Part shown: one piece after another, positions 1 through 5,300 of the stretch
Layout: each line of letters begins with the position of its first letter
Position numbering within the stretch: the first letter of the stretch is position 1
DNA from: JAUXFK01 sp034189035
GTDB lineage: Bacteria; Desulfobacterota; UBA8473
Length of the DNA: 5,495 nt
Assembly: GCA_034189035.1 (NCBI GenBank)
Contig: JAXHVA010000192.1
Span: 1 to 5,495 of the forward strand
Direction: 5' to 3'
Notes under the pieces: model-generated
Told to the model about the DNA's origin: nothing
Databases searched by the model: none
What the model saw: the letters and a program-made list of their open reading frames with translations, nothing else
Position numbers and translations under genes: made by a program

Positions 1-59
1 GTAATGTGAAGTTTTTAAATTCAAGTTGCTTTTCTGAGCGTCTGTACATAATTTTTTCG

Positions 60-490
60 CCGATTGGTGCAAGGGTTTTTGAAGAAACATGCAAAATTGC
101 TTGCACTTTCGGCCAACCTATCAACACATTAACGCTTATTCAGCAGGCCTTACTTATGGAGAAACGCAGGGTTCAATAATCAACCTATCCTCTCCAGCCG
201 GCAGGGGGGCAGGCACCCGGCATGTCCATATATTCCGCATCCAAAGCTGCTATTGACTACTTTACATTGAGCTTAGCAGCCGAGGTAAAGGAATACAATA
301 TAGCGGTCAATTATATCGCCCCAACTGGCGCGGTCTACAGTGAAGGAAATCTCAAACTCTTTAAAGAGCGGACCTGGATCGATACCTGGGAGCCCTAAGA
401 GCATTTCGCATTAGGTGTAGTATGGCTGGCAAAGTAGGATGTCAGAGCTTTACTGGAAACCTGGTGTACAGCAGACAGCTTATCTCCCAG
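60..490 (+). pseudogene. Short-chain dehydrogenase/reductase (SDR) remnant, multiply frameshifted
   Basis: Stitching frames gives an SDR core. Frame 3 (about 80-170) reads VFEETCKIA...NTLTLIQQALLMEKR. Frame 2 (170-215) reads GSIINLSSPAGRGAG, the strand carrying the catalytic Ser. Frame 3 (222-449) reads MSIYSASKAAIDYFTLSLA, with the YxxxK active site, then AVNYIAPTGAVYSEG. Frame 2 (449-490) reads FTGNLVYSRQLISQ, the usual C-terminal TG-x-V element. Lesions are frame changes near 168, 217 and 450, an in-frame TAA at 396-398 (after WEP) and a TAG at 435-437 (after WLAK). Family members are NAD(P)-dependent oxidoreductases of about 250 residues. The Rossmann TGxxxGxG motif is not seen, so the 5' part is lost, unrecognisable or outside the window. 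The first frame is open from position 3, but its start does not resemble an SDR. The last frame stays open to a TAA at 617-619 without recognisable homology. Substrate unknown; a functional protein is very unlikely. Confidence 0.82.
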
Positions 491-671
491 ATGCGTATTT
501 GCACGAAATGGTGTTGTGCGGCAATGGGATCTGCACCGTCAGAGGGTGGCCCTATGAGTATAGATTGGGAATCCAACCTTCCCGCCCTGATCACAGAAGC
601 ATTGCCTGCTGCCGGGTAAAGTTATCTTCTATCACAGGAAAGAAAATCACCAACACAACCAGAGACAAATC

Positions 672-714
672 GGGGAACGGAAGTTTTTTCCCCTGTTCCC
701 CTTTTTGCTTTTTC
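672..714 (+). terminator. Rho-independent terminator downstream of the SDR remnant
   Basis: GGGGAAC (672-678) pairs with GTTCCCC (695-701). The stem continues inward as GGAA (679-682) with TTCC (688-691) across a CCT bulge. A T-rich run, TTTTTGCTTTTTC, follows at 702-714. The T-tract orientation suits + strand transcripts. It sits just beyond the 3' end of the convergent ferredoxin pseudogene, whose stop is at 714-716. On the - strand the hairpin is followed only by GATTTGT, so termination in that direction would be weaker. Confidence 0.68.
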
Positions 715-946
715 TAAACAGTCTTCCTTTCTCTATATCGATAGACGCTGATAGCCAGATCCGGACACATCTGGCCGCAGATACCGCAAGCATTACATTT
801 TTCGGGTTCAGATAGTTGCGGTATGAGATATCCCTCAAGATTGATCTTTCCGCGTGAAAACCTGATACAGGACTTAGGACAGAAACAATGCATAATTCAC
901 AGCCCTTACAAAGAACTTCGTTAATAATAACCTCTCCTTTAGCCAC
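714..946 (-). pseudogene. korD: 2-oxoacid:ferredoxin oxidoreductase delta subunit (2x[4Fe-4S] ferredoxin), frameshifted
   Basis: From a GTG start at 946 the product begins VAKGEVIINEVLCKGCELCI. GGGAG lies 6 nt upstream. The frame then breaks: between the third and fourth cysteines (882-889) there are 8 nt where the C-x2-C-x2-C-x3-C-P ferredoxin motif needs 9, which means a one-base deletion. In the shifted frame the protein continues CPKSCIRFSRGKINLEGYLIPQ, then a second full cluster motif, CNACGICGQMCP, ending RYRERKTV and TAG at 714-716. The repaired protein would be about 77 residues, normal for KorD/VorD-type subunits, which carry electrons from the catalytic core to free ferredoxin. It is the last gene of the operon, 25 bp after gamma. 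A single lesion makes this the least damaged subunit. If the base loss is a sequencing error the gene would be intact. Confidence 0.88.
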
Positions 947-971
947 TTTTCTCTCCCTCTATTGACTGGGG

Positions 972-1520
972 TTAATCCTTATAATTCTTGACTAGATTAG
1001 CTCCTTCTTTTAAGGCCTTTTTATTGAGGGGCAACAGATTCTTCCAAGCCTCAGCCCCCATCCCCTTGCCCCGTTCTTCTAAGGCAACTTTTACTGCATC
1101 GCTAGGTACGGCCTCGGTAGCTTCCAGATACGCCCCTAAAAGTATCAGATTAGCTATCCGCCGGATCCGATCTCAGAGGCTAATTCAGTAGCGGGCATAT
1201 AGTATGTCTTGATATCGTCCCTTTCTACTCTTTCTTTAGATAAAGAGCTATTGAGAAAAAACATCCCTCCGGGCCTCACTCTGCTTTGATACTCTTTAAG
1301 AAACTAGGGATGCATAAGAATCAAGCTGGGAAATTCTAGACGGAGGGCTGACTTAATCTCTTGGTCTTAGATGATGGTGATGGATTCTCTCGGCCAACCT
1401 CGCATTAATGTGGCATAATTAGGGAAGAAAGTCACAAACCTGTATTTTTTGATGTCCGCTTCAGCAAGAAGTCTCCCCTGCCCTCCTACACTACCAATAG
1501 CCACTTCAAAATCTGGTCAT
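972..1520 (-). pseudogene. korC: 2-oxoacid:ferredoxin oxidoreductase gamma subunit, two frameshifts and two stops
   Basis: ATG at 1520 is preceded at 7 nt by AGGAGG (1528-1533). After MT the frame is lost; a shift at about 1511-1516 restores DFEVAIGSVGGQGRLLAEAD, the GGQG nucleotide-binding-like loop typical of gamma subunits. The rest follows family order: FVTFFPNYATLMRGWPRES (family: FPxYGxEMRGG), then LEFPSLILMHP, VRPGGMFFLNSSL, KTYYMPATELA and, after another shift near 1158-1162, RIANLILLGAYLEATEAVP. The C-terminal helix ends NLVKNYKD and TAA at 972-974. In-frame stops are TAA at 1367-1369 (after ESITII) and TAG at 1304-1306 (after LMHP). About 180 residues after repair, close to family length, though the stretch after GGQG looks a few residues short. 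In the family, gamma helps complete the Kor/Vor catalytic complex. Here it cannot be made as one chain. Confidence 0.88.
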
Positions 1521-1527
1521 GTCCACG

Positions 1528-1533
1528 CCTCCT
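1528..1533 (-). promoter_or_regulatory. Shine-Dalgarno of the gamma subunit, overlapping the beta stop codon
   Basis: AGGAGG on the - strand, 7 nt before the gamma ATG at 1520. It overlaps the restored TAG stop of beta (1532-1534), so the two genes are tightly spaced. This fixes the gamma start even though its frame breaks after two to four codons. Confidence 0.75.
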
Positions 1534-2316
1534 ATCCATCAGAGAGGTTTTGTATATAATCTACATCCTTGAAAACACCCAGGGAGTATTCGACTATCAT
1601 ATTGTTTTCAATGAAATCCAGGCATTCCTTTGCCCTATGCGCCAGTTGACAGGGCAAGCTGACAGGAACTCTACTATACTGAATCCGATACCTGCGATCT
1701 GTTTCTCAAGCGCTTCTCTGACTATCTTATTTGCCTTTTGTCGGTTGGCCGGGGTGTGGACACTTACACGGGCAGAGCAAGAAGTTCCTTTCATTGAGGC
1801 TGCCAATTCTGCACCGTGAAAGGGAAACCCGCTGATCTTTAGATCCCTCTCCTGGGTTGTGGTTGTGGTGCGCATGCCTAGGAGGGTAGTGGGGGGCCAT
1901 CTGGCCGCCGGTAGTGCCGAAACATGCATTGTACAGGGATATTGTGTCGTTTTTTCTCCTCGTAAGGTATCGGCCATGAAATAACCCAAGCCAATTGCAC
2001 CTATCTCTCCATCTTCCTGAACAGCAAATACAACTGAATCGGAATTTACCCTCTTAATGGCCGTTTCTGTAGCAATACCAGGGCCATGTAAACTGCCGAA
2101 CATATCCATATCAAAATACATAGTCCAAAATTCAGTACATCCGCTTCCCCCTAATACGATGGTTCGGTCTTCTATTCCCATCTCTTCGATCACTTCGCAA
2201 AGTATCCTCGCTATTATTCCATAATGGCATCCGGGGCAGTGGATGATGGGCATGAATTCCAGTCTCAATCTAGGTGGTTCACAAACCACCTCTTTGATTG
2301 TCTCTTTTTCGGTCAT
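1532..2316 (-). pseudogene. korB: 2-oxoacid:ferredoxin oxidoreductase beta subunit (thiamine diphosphate-binding), three frameshifts
   Basis: The N-terminal half from ATG 2316 is clean: IIHCPGCHYGIIARILCEVI (family CPGCGH motif), VLGGSGCTEF, DMDMFGSLHGPGIATETAIKRV, then AVQEDGEIGAIGLGYF, the ThDP/Mg segment where most relatives have GDG (here EDG). The chain shifts frame at the T6 run 1950-1955 (A6 in the gene), reads ISLYNACFGTTGGQMAP, then shifts back at the G6 run 1891-1896, giving TTLLGMRTTTTTQERD. A third shift near 1628-1635 restores KECLDFIENNMIVEYSLG and the real C-terminus QNLSDG, TAG 1532-1534. Repaired length is about 261 residues, typical of Vor-type beta subunits. ARVSVHTPANRQKA and EFLSACPVNW are strongly conserved elements. 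The ATG overlaps the alpha stop as ATGA. With alpha it would form the catalytic core that decarboxylates the 2-oxoacid. The exact substrate (2-oxoglutarate or branched-chain) cannot be read here. Confidence 0.9.
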
Positions 2317-2329
2317 GTGAGTCTTTTCA

Positions 2330-2335
2330 CCTCCT
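2330..2335 (-). promoter_or_regulatory. Shine-Dalgarno of the beta subunit within the end of alpha
   Basis: AAGGAGGTGA on the - strand lies inside the restored last codons of alpha (KEVKRLT). Its AGGAGG core is 13 nt before the beta ATG at 2316, which overlaps the alpha TGA as ATGA. The arrangement indicates translational coupling in the ancestral operon. Confidence 0.6.
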
Positions 2336-2936
2336 TAAGAATCCTTTCCAGAAAGATTAGCCCTTGGGGGTCGGATTGTGCCGGGCTAGGATATTGAGAA
2401 GACTCAACTGCACCTGATCGCTGACACTGGCCTGAGCATCTTCTACAAGCCCTCCCGACCTATCCTCAGCTACCAGGACTTTTCCTATCTTGGCGCTCAG
2501 CTCTTTAACGGCCTCTTGAGGAAAGGACCACAGGGTTATAGACTGTAACATATTGACTTTTAACCCTTCTTCCCTGGGCATATCTACTGCATCCTGGGAT
2601 GACCTGGCTGAAGAGCCATACGCTACCAATAACAGCTCTACATCATCTGTAAGATATGTCTCATGCTTGGTAAGTGTCTCTTTTATGGAGTTATATTTAG
2701 CGATCTGTCTTTCAAAGAATGGCGGGATTCCGAGTATATCAGAAAGAATATGGGCTGATCTGTCGCCCTTCTTCCCTTTACCCACAAAGGCCCAATCTTT
2801 TTCAGGCAAATCGCCAAATTCGATGTGCCTGTTGTCCACCAGCTCCAACATTCGACCTAATATAAAATCCATAAGGACAGTTACTAAGATGCGGTGTTTT
2901 TCGGTCAGATAAAAGGCCCACTAAAAAAAATCGAAG

Positions 2937-2946
2937 ACCTCACCTC
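2937..2946. repeat. 5-bp tandem duplication (ACCTC twice) disrupting alpha
   Basis: ACCTCACCTC on the + strand, GAGGTGAGGT in the sense of the gene. Removing one copy joins VQE directly to VFDF in the frame that leads into YLTEKHRILVTVLMDF. The extra copy is therefore the lesion that shifts the frame here, a typical replication-slippage product. Confidence 0.65.
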
Positions 2947-3398
2947 TTGCACCGAATAAGGAGCCAGGACGATACAACGATAGGCTCCATGACCTCCACC
3001 CTTAGTAACCTGTCTGTAATCGGTCTGCCCCTGCTGCGTAGTTCCAACACCCGGACCGAGACGCATTACATCTACTATCACTGCTGGTAATTCCGATGCC
3101 GCCATATAAGAGATCGCCTCTTGCATAAGACTGAACCATAGGCTCGAAGTGCTGGTCATACAACGCACTCCGGTCAAGGCCCCTCCCAAAAGCATGAAAC
3201 CAGCCGCGGTTTCTCCTTCAGATTGGAGGTAGGCCCCTCCCTTCCCTACCTTGGGTAACTTGCGGGAAAAGAATTCGAGGAGCTCATTCTGAGAGGATTA
3301 ATAGGATAGCCAAAAAAGTATCCGCACCCAGCCATGATCGCCCTGCGCCCTACGGATTCATTTCTATCTATAAATATCTTTTCTGTCAAACCTTATCA

Positions 3399-3404
3399 CC
3401 TCCT
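3399..3404 (-). promoter_or_regulatory. Shine-Dalgarno that fixes the TTG start of alpha
   Basis: AAAGGAGGTGAT on the - strand, with its AGGAGG core 9 nt before TTG at 3389. The first ATG in the same frame is about 18 codons in, inside the conserved N-terminus, so TTG is the likely start. Confidence 0.7.
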
Positions 3405-3455
3405 TTATTCCTTCATGCATCCAGGAAGAGTAATATAAGTTAGATGAAAACTTGC

Positions 3456-3473
3456 CTTTGCTCATGAGCAAAG
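3456..3473. promoter_or_regulatory. 18-bp perfect palindrome upstream of the oxidoreductase operon
   Basis: CTTTGCTCATGAGCAAAG is a perfect dyad, 9 bp per arm with no spacer, 66 bp upstream of the alpha TTG. Its symmetry and place suggest a dimeric regulator's operator. It could also fold as a hairpin in the 5' leader if the promoter at 3543-3573 is right. No regulator gene is in the window, and I do not recognise the motif as belonging to a named regulator. Confidence 0.45.
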
Positions 3474-3542
3474 CGGGTCATCTGCTATCAGGTTGTTGCC
3501 CAAACAAAAAGAGATCTAAGCGGTCATTAAAAGGTTTGTATC

Positions 3543-3573
3543 ATTTTAGCGCTATAAAGGAGAAAGCTGTCAA
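3543..3573 (-). promoter_or_regulatory. Possible sigma-70-type promoter of the oxidoreductase operon
   Basis: On the - strand a perfect -35 TTGACA (3568-3573) is followed after 19 bp by TAAAAT (3543-3548), five of six matches to TATAAT. The spacer is 2 bp longer than ideal, which lowers confidence. Transcription would start near 3535 and give a leader of roughly 145 nt that contains the 18-bp palindrome. Confidence 0.4.
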
Positions 3574-4036
3574 CGAGTTTCAACAACAGTCAGATTTTAA
3601 TACGTGTATTGCCTGAGCGTCTGAGTGAGTGAAGAAAGAGAAAGGGGACAAGATGAGAGTTTACAAGGATTTAAATTTGATCGTTTCTTTTTACCACTCT
3701 TTTTAAAAAGATAGACTGTTCGATAGAATTTTTTTTTGAGCAAAGGTTGAGTTTTTATTAAAATAAATCGATATATAAGAAATATGGTACTTTTGATTTT
3801 CGCCTGCTTTTATCTATCGTCCTCGTCTTCCAAAACATCTTCCACCATTTTTTATTAGTGGCACATTTTTTATCTTTGGGAAGGCCCTCTCTAAAAGAGT
3901 GAGGAGCTTTTGAAAAAGGAAAAATGTATAAGTGACAAGCCGGTTATCAGTCACTCATGTTTTAATCGTAGGCTTTTTTAGCCCTCAAGTATGAAAGAAC
4001 AAGATGAGCTAAATTATACATAGAAAGAGACTACTT

Positions 4037-5251
4037 ATGGATAAAGAATTTTTTGAACTACAAAAATACTATCTGCAAGGACTTTCTGAAAAACTTGATG
4101 AAGTTGAGGTTCTAATTATTAAGCTAGAGAATGGTAATGAAGATCAAGATACTATTCTAAGAGACATGAAAAGGATCATCCATAGCATAAAAGGGAGCGC
4201 TGGTTCCTATAATATTAATTTCTTAACTACAATCTGTCATAAATTTGAAGATTATTTAGCTCAGATTTCCTGTTGCACTAACTACACCAACCATATTAAT
4301 ATTTTATTAAAATATTATGACTTAATGATAGAATTTATTAACGACTTTTGTCCTGCTCAGAAGTTAAATAGTATACAATATCAACTAAAGTTAGAATCTA
4401 TTACTCCGAGGGCTAAGGCCAAACATTCTGTACTAGTTGTGGAGCCAACAAAAAGCTTTAGAATGCTCTATGCAAAGCTTTTTAATTCGATGGGGATTGA
4501 CGTCTCTTTTTCAACTAATGGACATGAGGCCCTTGCGCGTCTTTTACGAGAAAGGTTCGGTAGTCTATTAACTGCTAAATATACTGAGCTTATAAATGGT
4601 CCGTCACTGATTGCAGCGCTTAGAGTCATCGAAGGACAAAACAGGTATATTCCCACAGTACTCATTACCTCTGATCAAGAACCAACAGCGCAAAAGATAA
4701 AAAATGGTTTTATGGTCATCAAAGATAAAGATTTCGGCAAAAAAATTGTTCATATTTATGAAGACATCCTTCAATATGCCTCAAAAAAGGAAAAGCAAGA
4801 GGATAAGCCTGTTAAAGAAGAATTTTCGACAGAAGATATCCCTAAAAAGATTCTTTATGTAGACGATGATGCAGATATTCATGCATTAGTAAAAGTTTGC
4901 TTAAAAAAAATAAAAGGGACGAGCTTTAAACTCTGCACTTCCGGATCAGAAGCCCTGAAGATTGCTCCTGACTTTAAACCCGATCTTATTTTACTGGATG
5001 TGCTGATGCCCGAAATGAAGGGTCCTGAGGTCTTAAAAGAGCTGAAGCTCCTCGAAGAGACGAGAGACATTCCTGTGGGATTTCTTACGGCAATCTCTCA
5101 AGGTGAAGAGATTAAACGTCTCAAAGAAATTGGAGCCGCAGGAATTATTCTCAAGCCATTTAATCTAAGGACTCTTCCTGAGGATATCCTTAGAGTCTGG
5201 AGAAACAGAAAAAAAAGGGGGGGGGGGGGATCTTTGAATAGTCGCTATTGA
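4037..5251 (+). CDS. Hpt - degenerate receiver - receiver phosphorelay protein
   Basis: The only intact gene here: 404 residues, no signal peptide or membrane segment visible, so cytosolic. Residues about 1-105 are an Hpt domain with phosphorylatable His49 in IIHSIKGSAGSYN. Residues about 130-247 fold-match a receiver, but the acidic pair is E136-P137 and the phosphoacceptor position is A180 (LLTAKYTELINGP); the Thr (T211) and Lys (K229) positions remain, so this is a pseudo-receiver. Residues about 270-388 are a canonical receiver: D276-D277-D278, phosphoacceptor D321 in LILLDVLMP, T351 and K373 in LKPF. There is no output domain, so it probably relays phosphate from a histidine kinase or acts by protein contact; transfer between His49 and D321 is possible. 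ATG 4037 is chosen because GAAAGAGA lies 6 nt upstream, a weak Shine-Dalgarno. The tail KKRGGGGSLNSRY comes from an A8G13 run and may not be ancestral. No kinase gene adjoins it. Confidence 0.9.
   Translation: MDKEFFELQKYYLQGLSEKLDEVEVLIIKLENGNEDQDTILRDMKRIIHSIKGSAGSYNINFLTTICHKFEDYLAQISCCTNYTNHINILLKYYDLMIEFINDFCPAQKLNSIQYQLKLESITPRAKAKHSVLVVEPTKSFRMLYAKLFNSMGIDVSFSTNGHEALARLLRERFGSLLTAKYTELINGPSLIAALRVIEGQNRYIPTVLITSDQEPTAQKIKNGFMVIKDKDFGKKIVHIYEDILQYASKKEKQEDKPVKEEFSTEDIPKKILYVDDDADIHALVKVCLKKIKGTSFKLCTSGSEALKIAPDFKPDLILLDVLMPEMKGPEVLKELKLLEETRDIPVGFLTAISQGEEIKRLKEIGAAGIILKPFNLRTLPEDILRVWRNRKKRGGGGSLNSRY
5209..5229 (+). repeat. A8G13 double homopolymer at the 3' end of the Hpt-receiver gene
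   Basis: Eight A (5209-5216) followed directly by thirteen G (5217-5229), inside the last codons of the gene after the receiver fold has ended. Length changes in the G run would alter only the last few residues, because all three frames reach a stop within about 8 codons after it. Such tracts are prone to slippage in cells and to sequencing error. Confidence 0.8.
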
Positions 5252-5300
5252 TGGGATAGAATCTTTGTACTTTCTGAATTTAACCTCGAACTCACTTGGT

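Larger units (their letters stand above)
2313..3389 (-). pseudogene. korA: 2-oxoacid:ferredoxin oxidoreductase alpha subunit, multiple frameshifts and a stop
   Basis: The start is TTG at 3389, 9 nt after AGGAGG (3399-3404), giving MTEKIFIDRNESVGRRAIMAG followed by CGYFFGYPINP, the N-terminal GYPITPxNE signature. A shift near 3289-3294 gives QNELLEFFSRKLPKV. A shift in the G-rich run 3234-3241 gives AYLQSEGETAAGFMLLGGAL, then CMTSTSSLWFSLMQEAISYM and VTKGGGHGAYRCIVLAP. A 5-bp duplication (2937-2946) breaks the frame again; it is followed by a TAG at 2921-2923 and TEKHRILVTVLMDFILGRML. The C-terminal domain, ELLLVAYGSSARSSQDAVD through ILARHNPTPKG, is clean to 2360. One more shift at 2361-2363 restores LIFLERILKEVKRLT and TGA, overlapping the beta start. 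Repaired length is about 357 residues, normal for KorA/VorB-type subunits. First gene of the operon. Kor versus Vor assignment is uncertain. Confidence 0.9.
3390..4036. other. AT-rich intergenic region between divergent genes
   Basis: About 650 bp with no convincing gene. Toward the oxidoreductase operon it holds a Shine-Dalgarno, an 18-bp palindrome and a possible promoter (separate entries). From about 3600 it becomes strongly AT-rich, with a 14-bp palindrome TCTTTTTAAAAAGA (3698-3711), a T9 run (3729-3737), a CCAC/GTGG inverted repeat (3842-3845 and 3858-3861) before a T-rich stretch, and AGTGAC/GTCACT arms (3931-3936 and 3950-3955). Short ORFs (17 codons from 3653, 10 codons from 3991) have no recognisable family. 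I found no well-spaced promoter for the downstream + strand gene. Confidence 0.5.

Noticed and set aside
439..717. 92-codon + strand ORF and the overlapping 65-codon ORF from 422
   Set aside because: The frame of the 422-619 ORF contains the SDR C-terminal segment (449-490) and then unrecognised sequence. The other frame has no recognisable family and runs into the terminator. Neither has a convincing Shine-Dalgarno sequence.
988..1191. 67-codon + strand ORF
   Set aside because: It is antisense to the gamma subunit, whose conserved C-terminal part is in the opposite strand.
1304..1369. Stop codon reassignment or readthrough as the explanation for in-frame TAA and TAG
   Set aside because: Both TAA and TAG occur next to clear frameshifts in the same genes, while the intact gene uses normal stops. 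Decay explains all of it without recoding.
1550..1819. 89-codon + strand ORF
   Set aside because: It is antisense to the conserved C-terminal part of beta (SVHTPANRQKA, SACPVNW) and has no protein-like features of its own.
2553..2912. 119-codon + strand ORF
   Set aside because: It is antisense to the clean C-terminal domain of alpha; a shadow of the real gene.
31..3627. The shared 11-mer CTGAGCGTCTG near 34 and near 3613
   Set aside because: Several 11-mer matches are expected by chance in a window this size, and the flanks do not extend the match.
3653..3706. 17-codon ORF MRVYKDLNLIVSFYHSF with an AAAGGGG upstream
   Set aside because: Too short, no family, and in an AT-rich intergenic stretch where such ORFs arise by chance.
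3842..3872. CCAC/GTGG hairpin followed by a T6 run as a terminator
   Set aside because: The stem is only 4 bp with a 12-nt loop and the T-run is several bases away; no gene ends just upstream.
3805..3930. - strand reading with QKLLTLLERAFPKIKNVPLIKN and, in another frame, MVEDVLEDEDDR
   Set aside because: They look faintly protein-like but match no family I recognise, and they sit in different frames with no start or Shine-Dalgarno. They could be a very old remnant, but I cannot support that.
3910..3932. TTGAAA and TATAAG as a promoter for the Hpt-receiver gene
   Set aside because: The spacer would be 11 bp, too short for a sigma-70 promoter.
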